DNA of 64,000 bases from Cellulophaga sp. Hel_I_12 (GCF_000799565.1 NZ_JUHB01000001.1:3227501-3291500); one strand, 5' to 3'; positions 36,998 to 46,509 are shown, counted from the first letter of the stretch. Program-made: numbers and translations. The notes: generated by a model not told the origin, from the sequence alone.

Positions 36998-37672
36998 ATG
37001 GCAATAATTTTAAACCTAGAAACAGCAACGACTAATTGTTCTGTAAGCATAGCGGAAAACGGCAAACTCATCGCATTAAAAGAGTACAACAGCGCTGACT
37101 ATTCTCATGCAGAGCAATTGCACCTTTTTATTGAATCTGCACTTAGAGATGCGAATTTAAGCCTAGCAAATATAGAGGCGATTGCTGTGAGTAAAGGCCC
37201 AGGGTCTTATACGGGTTTACGAATTGGCGTTTCGGCGGCAAAAGGGCTTTGCTATGCCTTAGATATTCCATTAATTGCAATCTCGACCTTAAAAAGCATG
37301 GCCTACCAAGCAAAAGGGGAACCCATAGATTTTATCATACCTGTTTTAGATGCGAGAAGAATGGAAGTTTATTCTTGTGTTTTTGATACCCACCTAAATG
37401 AACTTAGACCCACCAAGGCTGAGCTTATTGACGCATATTCTTTTGAGGCGTATAGTAGCCAAGGTACGGTTTTGTTGCTAGGAAGCGGTGCTGAAAAGTG
37501 TAAGGAGCCTTTAAAAAGCAAACCCAACATCAAGTATAGAACAGCGCTTATTCCTTCTGCAAAAGATATGGTAAGCCTCTCATTTAAAAAGTTCAAAGAA
37601 AACAACTTTGAAAATGTTGCTTACTTTGAACCTTATTATTTAAAAGATTTTATGCTGCAGAAAAAGCTATAG
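36998..37672 (+). CDS. tsaB: tRNA threonylcarbamoyladenosine biosynthesis protein TsaB
   Basis: TsaB is the ASKHA-fold partner of TsaD in making the t6A modification of ANN-decoding tRNAs. The 224-aa protein starts MAIILNLETATTNCSVSIA and contains SHAEQLH and the family stretch VSKGPGSYTGLRIGVSAAKGLC (about residues 65-85). Length is normal. The start at 36998 gives the canonical N-terminus; an upstream ATG at 36983 would add five residues encoded within the promoter. No partner tsa genes are in the window. Confidence 0.94.
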   Translation: MAIILNLETATTNCSVSIAENGKLIALKEYNSADYSHAEQLHLFIESALRDANLSLANIEAIAVSKGPGSYTGLRIGVSAAKGLCYALDIPLIAISTLKSMAYQAKGEPIDFIIPVLDARRMEVYSCVFDTHLNELRPTKAELIDAYSFEAYSSQGTVLLLGSGAEKCKEPLKSKPNIKYRTALIPSAKDMVSLSFKKFKENNFENVAYFEPYYLKDFMLQKKL

Positions 37673-37739
37673 AACAATATTTTTTTTAAAGGGCAAAAAG
37701 TTTAAAAACTAATAGCATATAAAACCATTTTTTCTATTA

Positions 37740-37760
37740 TCTCGCTTCTCGCTTCTCGCA
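37740..37760. repeat. Three tandem 7-bp repeats (TCTCGCT)
   Basis: TCTCGCT TCTCGCT TCTCGCA in the gap between the converging tsaB and mscS genes. No gene or terminator is associated; it is a small simple repeat. Confidence 0.8.
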
Positions 37761-37815
37761 ACGAAACGATAACTATAGTTATATTTAAAACTTAACACCT
37801 AAAATTCAAAACTTT

Positions 37816-38640
37816 TTAAGCTTGTTTGTTGTATTGCACGACTTGTGGGAATGGAATTTCAATACCTTCTTTATCAAAGGCCAATTTGGTTTCCTCTAAT
37901 ACGTGAAAGTGTGCATCCCAAAAATCTTCATTTTTGGCCCAGAAGCGCAAGGTTAAATTTACGGAACTATCTGCTAAAGCATCTACGTAAACTACAGGTT
38001 CAGGATCTTTTAGGATGCTCTCTTTCGAGGCACAAATGTCTAATAATATATCTTTTGCTTTTTTAAGATTAGATCCATATCCAATACCAATGATAATTTT
38101 ATCCCTGCGAGTATCTTTAGCATTGTAATTAATAATGTTATTATTCGAAAGTTGACCGTTAGGCACTATTGCTAGTTGATTCCCAAAGGTGGTCAATTTT
38201 GTGGTGAAAATTGATATTTCTTGTACGGTACCATCTACGCCTTGAGCTGAAATAAAATCCCCCACTTTAAAAGGCTTGAAAAGTAAAATGAGTACACCGC
38301 CTGCAAAGTTAGCTAATGAACCTTGTAGGGCTAAACCAATAGCCAAACCAGCTGCACCAATAATGGCGACAAGAGATGAAGATTGTACCCCAAGTTGAGT
38401 GATGACTAAAACAAAAAGTATTATTTTAAGCACAATACTGATTAAACTTTGTAAAAAAGTTTCTAGAGAAGGATCATACTCGTGCTTTTTAAAAAAGCTT
38501 TTCACCATCCTGTTGATAAACCTAATCGACCACAGACCCACAATAAATAGGATGATGGCTAAAATTAAATGTGGCAAGGAGTCCCACAGCCACTTGATGG
38601 CATTATCTATATGTATTTGATAATTTGCTAAGTCTTTCAT
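37816..38640 (-). CDS. Small-conductance mechanosensitive channel (MscS family)
   Basis: A 274-aa MscS channel that opens on membrane tension to release solutes during osmotic downshock. Three N-terminal helices (about residues 20-110) end in the pore helix with AIIGAAGLAIGLALQGSLANFAGG, followed by the beta domain (GDFISAQGVDGTVQEI) and the alpha-beta C-terminal vestibule. The start is placed at the ATG 38640 (MKDLANYQ); an upstream in-frame ATG at 38718 would add 26 residues that do not look like channel sequence, and a weak -7-like CAAAGAAC (38678-38685, complement) lies between the two. Confidence 0.92.
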   Translation of the reverse strand: MKDLANYQIHIDNAIKWLWDSLPHLILAIILFIVGLWSIRFINRMVKSFFKKHEYDPSLETFLQSLISIVLKIILFVLVITQLGVQSSSLVAIIGAAGLAIGLALQGSLANFAGGVLILLFKPFKVGDFISAQGVDGTVQEISIFTTKLTTFGNQLAIVPNGQLSNNNIINYNAKDTRRDKIIIGIGYGSNLKKAKDILLDICASKESILKDPEPVVYVDALADSSVNLTLRFWAKNEDFWDAHFHVLEETKLAFDKEGIEIPFPQVVQYNKQA

Positions 38641-38790
38641 ATTTAGTTCTATTTTTAATACTATACTTCTTGAAGTACAAAGAACGTAAAATGAATAGCA
38701 TATTACAACCTCATTCATGGATAGCGGTAAAACTATTGTCTTTAGAATTATTTTAAGGTACGTATGAGCTTTTCGACATTAATGGGCATA

Positions 38791-38817
38791 AAAAAAAGCG
38801 CAATTTGCGCTTTTTTT
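38791..38817 (-). terminator. Intrinsic terminator after the dodecin gene
   Basis: AAAAAAAGCGCAA pairs with TTGCGCTTTTTTT around AATTT; the GCGC core and the flanking A and T runs allow termination, chiefly of the minus-strand dodecin transcript that ends at 38860. Confidence 0.75.
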
Positions 38818-38859
38818 CTAGAATAAATCTTCCAACAGTTTTCTTTTGGGTTTTCTATG

Positions 38860-39060
38860 TTAATTCACCTCAAAGGTAATTTTTACATTAACCCGATAAT
38901 CTACAATTTTTCCGTCTTGAACTGTTGCACTTTGTTCGTTAATATACACAGATCGTATATTTTTAACACTTTTTGAGGCCTGAGATACCGCGTTTTTTGC
39001 TGCATCTTCCCATCCCTTTTCAGAATTTGCCAAAACTTCAATTACTTTTAAAATGGCCAT
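38860..39060 (-). CDS. Dodecin family protein
   Basis: Dodecins are 12-meric flavin storage and photoprotection proteins. The 66-aa product has the whole fold: N-terminal strand MAILKVIEVLANSEKGWEDA, a helix, and the two C-terminal strands with SVYINEQSATVQDGKIVDYRV ending KITFEV. The Trp in KGWEDA is the usual flavin-stacking residue. It stands alone, 71 bases downstream of the Nfu gene on the same strand, and ends at a GCGC-core terminator. Confidence 0.93.
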   Translation of the reverse strand: MAILKVIEVLANSEKGWEDAAKNAVSQASKSVKNIRSVYINEQSATVQDGKIVDYRVNVKITFEVN

Positions 39061-39131
39061 AATAGTTGTTTTATATGTTTCTCTGAAGATAAGAAATTTA
39101 GCATGAAATCGAAAAAATTCTTAGCCTTAAA

Positions 39132-40034
39132 TTAGCCATTCAGAGCAACCACGTGCTGCACTTGATCTCCCATCATATTTTTTAACATATTTTCAATGCC
39201 ATTTTTTAAAGTAAATGTTGACGAGGGGCATCCACTACAAGCACCTTGCAAAATTACATTGACTGTTTTACTGGGTTCATCATAAGATTTAAAAAGAATA
39301 TTACCACCATCACTAGCTACAGCAGGCTTTACATATTCTTCTAATATATCGATAATTTTTTTTGAGGTATCGTCTAAATTAGCATCTTGCAATTGCGTTT
39401 TAGGAGCTTCGGCCTTTTTTTGTACAACACTTTCAGCTGTTACTACTTCATGTCCATCGGCAATGAAATTGCGAATCAATTCTCTAATATCAAAAGTTAC
39501 TTCATTCCAGTCTGCAACATCATATTTAGTAACTGAAACATAATTCTCATCAAAAAAAACTTCTTTTACAAAGGGTAAGTGAAATAATTTTTTAGCTAGT
39601 GAAGAATCTTTCGCTTCATCGATATTCTTAAATTCAAAAGCGGTGGGTACAATAGCTTTATTCGCAACAAATTTCATTACCGCTGGGTTCGGTGTGCTTT
39701 CGGCATACACTGTGGCAGGTACTTTTTTAGGATCTTTATTTTCATAAACAATAGGTTCACCACTATTCAGGTATTCTACCAACTGTTGGGCAACCTCGTC
39801 TTTTACATCATCCCATGCTACAATACTAAAACGCTCCAAGGCTATAAAGTTCGATGCGATATATACGGTTTTTACAAAGGGTAGATAAAATAATTGTTGT
39901 GCTAAAGGAGAATTTTTAGCCTCGTCGATATCCTTGTATTCGTAATTAGTGCTATTCGTTATAAAATGATTGGTATCAAATTTAAGGATGGCCGGGTTAT
40001 TAGTTTCGACTATCGTAATAGAAAATTCTTTCAT
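39132..40034 (-). CDS. NifU/Nfu-type Fe-S scaffold with duplicated N-terminal domain
   Basis: A 300-aa Nfu-like protein for carrying Fe-S clusters to target enzymes. Two tandem N-terminal Nfu_N domains are visible, residues about 1-80 and 110-190, each with NPA.-KF at the start and IDEAK..LA..LF.LPFVK; the C-terminal NifU domain (about 220-300) has the cluster motif GACSGCPSSTFTLKNGIE with the CxxC pair. The start is the ATG at 40034; the TTG at 40043 further upstream is not preferred. A TACTTTTG element lies upstream at 40051-40058. Confidence 0.93.
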   Translation of the reverse strand: MKEFSITIVETNNPAILKFDTNHFITNSTNYEYKDIDEAKNSPLAQQLFYLPFVKTVYIASNFIALERFSIVAWDDVKDEVAQQLVEYLNSGEPIVYENKDPKKVPATVYAESTPNPAVMKFVANKAIVPTAFEFKNIDEAKDSSLAKKLFHLPFVKEVFFDENYVSVTKYDVADWNEVTFDIRELIRNFIADGHEVVTAESVVQKKAEAPKTQLQDANLDDTSKKIIDILEEYVKPAVASDGGNILFKSYDEPSKTVNVILQGACSGCPSSTFTLKNGIENMLKNMMGDQVQHVVALNG

Positions 40035-40050
40035 CTCTTTCAATTTTTTA

Positions 40051-40058
40051 CAAAAGTA
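40051..40058 (-). promoter_or_regulatory. -7 element TACTTTTG before the Nfu gene
   Basis: On the minus strand the bases read TACTTTTG, matching TAnnTTTG, 16 bases before the ATG at 40034. No TTG box at the expected distance. Confidence 0.4.
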
Positions 40059-40287
40059 CGAAATGAATTAGCGTGTTTTTTTTAATCAGCACGAAATTAT
40101 TTTTTTCATTTAAAAGAAGTGGATAGCCTAGATCACCAATTTTTGGTAAAAACAGTTTTTAAGAAGCCTATAACAGCTAAACCTTGACATATGTTTTTCA
40201 AGCATAAGCATATCTCTGCATAATATTGTTATATTTAACTCGTTATATTTTATATTTGAAGCTTTACAACATTTGCACTCCAAAAAC

Positions 40288-41307
40288 ATGACCCTAAAAA
40301 AACGCTATTCGTTTTTAATGACCTTCGCTTTTAGCCTTTTTACCTGGGCACAGGAAGGAATTCCAGTATATTTTGATTACCTGTCTGATAATTATTACCT
40401 GGTTCATCCTTCTATGGCAGGGATCGGTGAAGGTGGAAAAGTACGACTTACCGCCAGAAAACAGTGGTTTGATATTGATGATGCCCCTAACTTACAAACT
40501 TTAAATGCCCATTATAGGGTAGGTGATAGAAGTGGCATCGGGGCTATTTTATTTAATGATGCCAATGGGTATCATTCTCAATCAGGTTTAAAACTTACCT
40601 ACGCCCATCATTTAAGATTGGGTGGGGAGATACGGAGTTTAAATCAACTATCTTTTGGTTTAAGTACTACGATTTTACAAAGTAGCTTGGATGAAAGCGA
40701 GTTCAGGTCGGTCACTCCGGACCCGGCATTAGTGGGTTCTAAAATAAGTGATGCTTATTTTAATATAGATTTAGGAATGTCTTATAATTTTCTGGAATTT
40801 TATGCACATGCCACTGTACTAAATGCCCTGAGTAGTAAAAGAAACATTTATTACAAGGATAGAACCGATAACCCTAATATTGGAATATTTGATAATTTAA
40901 GAAGGTATTTATTTTCCGTGGGCTATGTGTTTGGAAGGGATGATTGGCAATTTGAGCCATCTACCTTGTTCCAGATGACAGATTTTACCCAAGAAAAAAC
41001 AATAGATATAAATGCAAAAGTCTATCGAAATATGGATTTTGGAACCGTATGGGGTGGTGTATCTTATCGAAGAAGTTTTGATGGCGCTCAGTATGCTACA
41101 GGGACAACTTTTGGTCAACAAAGGTTACAATTAATAACACCGATTGTTGGTCTAAATTATAAAAACTTTATGGTTTCTTATAATTACTCGTATCAAATGG
41201 GTGATATTCGATTTGATAATGGTGGTTTTCATCAAATTACCTTAGGGTTCGACTTTTTACAATCAGAAAAACGCTACGATTGTAAATGTCCGGCCGTGAA
41301 TTATTAA
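40288..41307 (+). CDS. PorP/SprF-type T9SS membrane protein, orphan
   Basis: A 339-aa outer-membrane protein with a signal peptide (residues 1-22, ending WAQ) and the PorP/SprF family pattern: the N-terminal YLVHPSMAGIGEGGKVRLTARKQWF motif and strands rich in aromatic residues and glycine to the end. It carries a C-terminal cysteine pair in YDCKCPAVNY. The start is ATG 40288; the TTG at 40273 is not used because it yields no better signal peptide. Unlike the PorP at 50662 it has no adjacent CHU_C gene, so its partner protein is encoded elsewhere. Confidence 0.87.
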   Translation: MTLKKRYSFLMTFAFSLFTWAQEGIPVYFDYLSDNYYLVHPSMAGIGEGGKVRLTARKQWFDIDDAPNLQTLNAHYRVGDRSGIGAILFNDANGYHSQSGLKLTYAHHLRLGGEIRSLNQLSFGLSTTILQSSLDESEFRSVTPDPALVGSKISDAYFNIDLGMSYNFLEFYAHATVLNALSSKRNIYYKDRTDNPNIGIFDNLRRYLFSVGYVFGRDDWQFEPSTLFQMTDFTQEKTIDINAKVYRNMDFGTVWGGVSYRRSFDGAQYATGTTFGQQRLQLITPIVGLNYKNFMVSYNYSYQMGDIRFDNGGFHQITLGFDFLQSEKRYDCKCPAVNY

Positions 41308-41375
41308 TAGGCATTCAGCGAATTTTTTAATCCACTAGGTCGGAATAAATAAAAATAGCAATACCAGATAAAAAT

Positions 41376-41409
41376 AAAAAATCCTGTGGCTTTAGCACAG
41401 GATTTTTTT
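41376..41409. terminator. Bidirectional intrinsic terminator between PorP and VWA genes
   Basis: AAAAAATCCTGTG (41376-41388) pairs with CACAGGATTTTTT around a 7-nt loop. The A- and T-runs fit the convergent genes on both sides. Confidence 0.87.
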
Positions 41410-41421
41410 GCTTTCTAAGCA

Positions 41422-42621
41422 TTATTCATCCCACTTGTAATTCTTTTTTTCTGCTTGCCTTTTAATGGCAAGCAACATCGCGTTTTCAAGTTCCCCTGTC
41501 GCTTTTTCTTGATTTTTTAATAGGTAGCTTTCGCGTTGTTTATTCAGATTTTGAATTTCAGTTTGGATGCTTGTTCTTGAGGCTTTTTTATCCGCAATGT
41601 AGGCTTCAATTTCTTTATTCGATTTTTGTTTTAATGCTGTAGGAAGTAGGTTTTTATCAATTTTTGAAACATCAAACGCTGAGTCATCAGCGGCGTCTAC
41701 TAAATCCCAAGACGAATTATTGTAAAGTCTAGAGCTTTTGCTCACTGCTCTTTTAACAGCAACTGCCTCTTCAACTTCCATGGCATTCGCATCTTGTAAG
41801 GATTGTTTTTTTAGCTTAGCACTCCCTAAGGAACCGTAAGAAATATAGGTACTGTTCAATTTTGTATTTAACTGAACAATATCGGCATCATAGGGCGTGT
41901 TGATGTACGCTATTCTTTTGTTATGGTCGATGGCCATATAGTCGCCTCCGGTTAAAATTGCAGCGTCTTTCCACTGGCTAGAAATCCCTTGTTGGTAATT
42001 GCCACAGAATAGGGTGTTTACGACCACATTTTTTTCTTTGGCGTTAGCTACCGCATCTTTATAATTTAGCTTTCCTTGTGTAAAAGGCTCGTTTCCGGCA
42101 ATGAAAATTAATTTAAGATGATCAGCATTTTTGCCCCAATCTAATTGGCTAAGTGATGTTTGTATAACCTTACCGCAGTATTCTTCACCACCATTAGTGC
42201 TTAAGGAGAATAACTTTTCTGATATTTCGTCTAAATCACTTGTAAAACCCAAAACTTGTTGAATATACCCTTCGTGTGAAGAAAGATCATCATTGCCATA
42301 TTGATACAAAGCAATTTCTAAATTAGGACGAATATAATCGGTATATGGTGCATTTCCACAAGGTGCTTTTACGTAAGCAAATTTATTTACAATATCCCAC
42401 AATTGAGATTTTGCTTGAGCTATAAGTCCGTCCATGCTGTTGCTAGTATCTAATAAAAGAGCAACTTTTACGGTATTTGTAGTATGCTTATGGGAAATAA
42501 CCTGGCATTGAGCCATTAAAGTTTCTGGTATCTTATCCTTAAGGTTTAATTCGGAACCATACGTTGTACTCATCGTTAAGGCCATAATTCCAAAGCTTAC
42601 TATTTTTATACTATTTTTCAT
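41422..42621 (-). CDS. Secreted von Willebrand factor A domain protein
   Basis: A 399-aa protein with a signal peptide (residues 1-23) and a VWA domain (about 50-230). The metal-ion adhesion site is intact at its first part, with ALLLDTSNSMDG (DxSxS), and STNGGEE and AGNEPF supply later MIDAS elements. The C-terminal third is charged and rich in coiled-coil-like heptads (about 320-399). It lacks a CHU_C or other T9SS sorting domain and any LPXTG signal. It stands alone; the ligand is unknown. The upstream region 42622-42838 has no clear promoter. Confidence 0.82.
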   Translation of the reverse strand: MKNSIKIVSFGIMALTMSTTYGSELNLKDKIPETLMAQCQVISHKHTTNTVKVALLLDTSNSMDGLIAQAKSQLWDIVNKFAYVKAPCGNAPYTDYIRPNLEIALYQYGNDDLSSHEGYIQQVLGFTSDLDEISEKLFSLSTNGGEEYCGKVIQTSLSQLDWGKNADHLKLIFIAGNEPFTQGKLNYKDAVANAKEKNVVVNTLFCGNYQQGISSQWKDAAILTGGDYMAIDHNKRIAYINTPYDADIVQLNTKLNSTYISYGSLGSAKLKKQSLQDANAMEVEEAVAVKRAVSKSSRLYNNSSWDLVDAADDSAFDVSKIDKNLLPTALKQKSNKEIEAYIADKKASRTSIQTEIQNLNKQRESYLLKNQEKATGELENAMLLAIKRQAEKKNYKWDE

Positions 42622-42838
42622 AGGTCTATATTTTAAAGAATTAAATGTTATGGGATAAATCTATGCCTAAAGTTTTTTGGAAAAAATAGCCAATGAGGGA
42701 ACCTGCCTTTTCAATGCGTCTAGGTGCATGATGAGTTTGTTAAAGGGCTAAAACCATGTAATATGTAGGTTAAACTCTTGTTTTTCCATTTTTTAGTATC
42801 ATTTAAAACAACTAAGTTTATCCTCATATTGCATAGTG

Positions 42839-45034
42839 ATGTATAAAGTAGTAATTGTACTAAGTATTTTCTTTTTAGGCTGTTTTACGAGTTTTTCGCA
42901 AAACAGTCCGGCAAACTATAGCTTTGAAATTAAGGGGTCTGTTACAGGAAAAGAAAATAGAGCACCAATTTCTGGGGTTCGAGTAACCACGAGTAGTGGC
43001 GGCTATACCGTAACGAATGGTTTAGGCGAGTTTAAAATTAAAGCATTTATAGGGGATCAACTGCGTTTTGAGAGTACCGAGTTTCAAACCGTTTATCACC
43101 GAATACAAGGCGATGATGATGTCGATGTATTGGTGCAAGATTACGTACAAGAGGTTAAAAGTAATACTGACATAGAGGCTCAAAGTACTATTCGATCTAT
43201 ATCTTTTACAGATTCTGCTAGCTATTATAAAAAAATAAATATTGATAAAAGTATCGACTTTGTCACTAAGGCAATTAGTGAAATTGGGCCAAGAGGAGAC
43301 AAAAAAGCACTAGCCAAAGCCTATACCACCTTGGGAGAAATATATCAATATTACAAACAATACGATTTGGCTATTGACGCCCTTACAGCTGCATTAGCGG
43401 CTGAAAAATCAACAAAAACTGAACTCTTGTTGGCCACTAATTATTTGTTACAACAAGAGTTTTTAAACGCAGAAAATAGCTATACCAAGGTTTTAAAGAA
43501 AAAAGGAATTTCAAATGTTGAAAAAATTCAAGCATACGAAGGTCTAGGGGATGCTTTTCAGGGTTTAAAAAGAAATAAAAGTGCTATTGAGAATTACACT
43601 AAAGGCTTGGATCTCGCTAAAACGAGTGGCATTTCATCTAAAATTACAGATTTAAATTCAAAAATAGGCGATGCACTTGTGGCTGATGATAATATAGAAA
43701 AAGCTCAAGTCTACTATGGGAACTCCTTGCAACTTTCTAAGCAACAAACACCTCAAAGAGCAGTCCAAGAAAAGGAAAAGGTAGCTGATTTTTACAACCA
43801 ACAAAATCAGTTTGACAAAGAGGTGGTGCTGCGAAAAAAAAGTTTAGAAGATTTAAAAGCGCTACAGCAACCAACGGCGAGAGTAGTGAAAAATGGTCCT
43901 GTTGGGATCAATTCAGATTCTATTTCTTCACAACGCATCAAATACAAAATTGGGAACGCCTATTTGCTGCAACAAAAGTATGATGAAGCGATTCCATTTT
44001 TAGAAGAAAGTATTAAAGAAGCAAATGATGATGATGATTTAATTGTTCAAAAAGATGCCACGCGTAAATTATCAGAAGTCTTTGAGTACAAGGGCGATTT
44101 TTCAAAGGCATACGAAACCTACCAAAAATATGTAGCGCTAGTTGATACGCTATATATTAGAAAGGAACAAGAAATTTCGAGAGCTGCTCGTTTCAATCGA
44201 GAAATTACAACAAAACAAAACCGAATTTCAGGCTTAGAAAAGGAGCGAGAACTGTACCAAAGTAAGTTCGATTTAGCCTTGACGAGTGAGCAACTCGTAG
44301 AACGTCAAAAGTGGTTTATCTATTCTTTAGTCTTCGGTATAGTACTTTTGGGTTTAACGACTTACTTTTTTTATCGAAGTAACAGGCAACAAAAGCTAGC
44401 CAATAACTTATTGGCTTTAAAATCGCTCCGTTCACAAATGAATCCACATTTTATTTTTAATGCTCTAAATTCTGTAAATAATTACATTGCTAAAAGTGAT
44501 GAACGAAGTGCAAACAGGTATTTAAGTGAATTTTCTACGCTCATGCGCGCCGTTTTAGAAAATTCAGAAGAAGATTTTATTCCCTTAAGTAAAGAAATAG
44601 AATTGATAGAACTCTACACGAAACTAGAACATTCTCGATTTGCAGATAAGTTTGAGTATACCATAAGCGTAGAAGAACATATAGATGTTGAGGCTTATGA
44701 CATTCCGCCCATGCTACTTCAACCTTATATTGAAAATGCCATTTGGCATGGTTTGAGGTATAAAGACGAAAAAGGCTTTTTGAAAATAGACTTAAAAGCA
44801 AAAGCAAAAGATGTCATTGAAATTAGCATCATTGATAATGGTGTCGGCAGAAAAAAATCTGCAGCCCTAAAAACTACCCATCAAAAAATGCAAAAGTCAA
44901 AGGGGATGGGTAATATCAAAAAAAGAATCGATATTTTAAACGACATGTATAAAGACACTGTAGATGTTTTTATAACCGACTTATATGAGGACGGGACAGG
45001 AACAAAGGTGATTTTTATTTTAAAAAAAAGATAG
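42839..45034 (+). CDS. LytS-type sensor histidine kinase with CarboxypepD-like and TPR sensor region
   Basis: A 731-aa membrane kinase. After a signal peptide (1-21) come a carboxypeptidase-regulatory-like beta domain (about 29-90), TPR repeats (about 150-430), a coiled coil, one membrane helix (about 491-512) and the His_kinase (LytS/PF06580) domain, with the phosphorylated His in SQMNPHFIFNALNSV near residue 537, and an ATPase domain with PYIENAIWHGL and DNGVGRKK. The start is ATG 42839; a GTG three bases earlier is also open. Four bases separate it from the cognate LytTR regulator. The signal sensed is unknown. Confidence 0.93.
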   Translation: MYKVVIVLSIFFLGCFTSFSQNSPANYSFEIKGSVTGKENRAPISGVRVTTSSGGYTVTNGLGEFKIKAFIGDQLRFESTEFQTVYHRIQGDDDVDVLVQDYVQEVKSNTDIEAQSTIRSISFTDSASYYKKINIDKSIDFVTKAISEIGPRGDKKALAKAYTTLGEIYQYYKQYDLAIDALTAALAAEKSTKTELLLATNYLLQQEFLNAENSYTKVLKKKGISNVEKIQAYEGLGDAFQGLKRNKSAIENYTKGLDLAKTSGISSKITDLNSKIGDALVADDNIEKAQVYYGNSLQLSKQQTPQRAVQEKEKVADFYNQQNQFDKEVVLRKKSLEDLKALQQPTARVVKNGPVGINSDSISSQRIKYKIGNAYLLQQKYDEAIPFLEESIKEANDDDDLIVQKDATRKLSEVFEYKGDFSKAYETYQKYVALVDTLYIRKEQEISRAARFNREITTKQNRISGLEKERELYQSKFDLALTSEQLVERQKWFIYSLVFGIVLLGLTTYFFYRSNRQQKLANNLLALKSLRSQMNPHFIFNALNSVNNYIAKSDERSANRYLSEFSTLMRAVLENSEEDFIPLSKEIELIELYTKLEHSRFADKFEYTISVEEHIDVEAYDIPPMLLQPYIENAIWHGLRYKDEKGFLKIDLKAKAKDVIEISIIDNGVGRKKSAALKTTHQKMQKSKGMGNIKKRIDILNDMYKDTVDVFITDLYEDGTGTKVIFILKKR

Positions 45035-45038
45035 GTAA

Positions 45039-45767
45039 ATGTTAAACGCAATCCTTGTAGAAGACGAAGCAAATAGCAGAGAAATTCTACGTAATTATAT
45101 CTTAAAATACTGCCCAGAAGTTACTTTAGTCGGGGAGGCTTCCACCATAAAAGAGGGTTTAGCTTTGATAAAAGAAAACGATTTAGATTTGGTTTTTTTA
45201 GATGTTGAAATGCCCTTCGGCAATGCTTTTGATTTATTAGATCAAGTTGCAGACCGTACGTTTGAAACGGTTTTTGTGACGGCCTATAATCATTATGCGC
45301 TTGATGCACTGAACAACCACGCAGCCTATTATTTGATGAAACCTATCAGTATCGATGAATTAATAAAGGCGGTAGCTTATGTGAAAGAAATTAGGCAGAA
45401 AGAAAATGCGCTGGATGATAAAATTTTAAAGACGAACCTAAAAAGTGTAGAAGGAAAAATAACCTTGCCTCAGCAAGATGGTTTTCAAGTATTAAACGTT
45501 GCCGATATCATCTATTGCAAGGCCGATGACAATTACACAGAAATTTATCTAGAAAACAAAAAAATTGTGGTGAGTAAAACACTCAAATATTTTGAAGAAG
45601 CTTTATCAGAATTTCCGTTTGCTAGAATCCACAAATCGTATTTAGTGAACGTAAACGAAGTGATTAAATATGTAAAAGGTAAGGGAGGAAGTGTTATCGT
45701 ATCAAATGGAAAAGAACTATTAGTATCATCCTCAAAGAAAAAAGATTTATTGGCTTATTTTGAGTAA
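45039..45767 (+). CDS. LytTR family response regulator
   Basis: The 242-aa regulator has a receiver domain (residues 1-120) with the phosphoacceptor Asp55 in LVFLDVEMP and a C-terminal LytTR DNA-binding domain (about 140-240) with the FARIHKSYLVNVNEV motif. It is separated by four bases from the upstream histidine kinase and so forms a two-component pair. Its target genes cannot be seen from the sequence. Confidence 0.95.
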   Translation: MLNAILVEDEANSREILRNYILKYCPEVTLVGEASTIKEGLALIKENDLDLVFLDVEMPFGNAFDLLDQVADRTFETVFVTAYNHYALDALNNHAAYYLMKPISIDELIKAVAYVKEIRQKENALDDKILKTNLKSVEGKITLPQQDGFQVLNVADIIYCKADDNYTEIYLENKKIVVSKTLKYFEEALSEFPFARIHKSYLVNVNEVIKYVKGKGGSVIVSNGKELLVSSSKKKDLLAYFE

Positions 45768-45999
45768 GAAAAAGGGTATGAAAAGTTTCAGGTTTCATGT
45801 TTAAAGTTGAGCAGGAAAACAAGTTCAAGATTCAAATTCAAAAATTGTCTAAAGTCTAATGAATTTTCTTTATCAGCCTTGTTTATTTTCAATTATTAGT
45901 AATCAAAACAACAGCCAATTTAAACCTGAAAGAAATTTAAACTGAATTTTTTGAACCTTAAACTTTAAACCCTTTAAACTTGAAACAAACTTTTTTATT
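45768..45999. repeat. Intergenic AT-rich stretch with imperfect inverted repeat
   Basis: The gap holds loose copies of TTTAAAGTT and TTCAAATTCAA-like words. GTTTAAAGTT (45799-45808) faces AACTTTAAAC (45961-45970), about 150 bases apart. Such simple-sequence words are frequent between flavobacterial genes. No gene or terminator seen. Confidence 0.4.
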
Positions 46000-46509
46000 A
46001 TGATTATAAAAACTATCAACGGAAAAACGCCTGAAATTGGGGAAGATTGCTTTATAGCTGAAAATGCTGTTATCGTGGGCGAAGTGAGTATGGGAAAACA
46101 ATGTAGTATTTGGTATAATGCTGTGCTTCGCGGTGATGTTCATTTTATAAAAATGGGTGATAAAGTGAATGTGCAAGATGGCGCAGTTATCCATGCTACG
46201 TATAAAAAATCACCAACGACTATTGGGAATAACGTATCTATTGGTCATAACGCTATAGTTCACGGCTGTACCATAAAAAACAATGTTTTAATTGGGATGG
46301 GAAGTATTATTATGGATGACTGTGTGATAGAGAGCAATAGCATTATTGCTGCAGGGGCCGTAGTTACCAAGGGAACCCATGTAGCATCAGGAAGTATTTA
46401 TGCAGGAATGCCAGCCAAGAAAATAAAAGATATAAGCCCAGAGCTTAGTAAAGGTGAAATAGATAGAATAGCAGAAAGCTATGTAATGTATTCGGGATGG
46501 TTTAAATAA
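46000..46509 (+). CDS. Gamma carbonic anhydrase family protein
   Basis: A 169-aa left-handed beta-helix protein of the gamma carbonic anhydrase (YrdA/PaaY) family. Hexapeptide repeats run from about residue 15 to 140, and the metal-binding histidines are in AVIHATYKKS and SIGHNAIVHGC. The arrangement suggests a zinc or iron site, though many members lack measurable anhydrase activity. The gene stands alone, 232 bases after the LytTR gene and 208 bases before fabD. Confidence 0.88.
   Translation: MIIKTINGKTPEIGEDCFIAENAVIVGEVSMGKQCSIWYNAVLRGDVHFIKMGDKVNVQDGAVIHATYKKSPTTIGNNVSIGHNAIVHGCTIKNNVLIGMGSIIMDDCVIESNSIIAAGAVVTKGTHVASGSIYAGMPAKKIKDISPELSKGEIDRIAESYVMYSGWFK

Noticed and set aside
37740..37760. 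Possible CRISPR-like repeat
   Set aside because: Three adjacent 7-bp units without spacers are a simple repeat, not an array.
40273..40287. TTG at 40273 as the start of the PorP gene
   Set aside because: It adds five residues before a good signal peptide and lies in the promoter-like ACATTTG; the ATG at 40288 is better.
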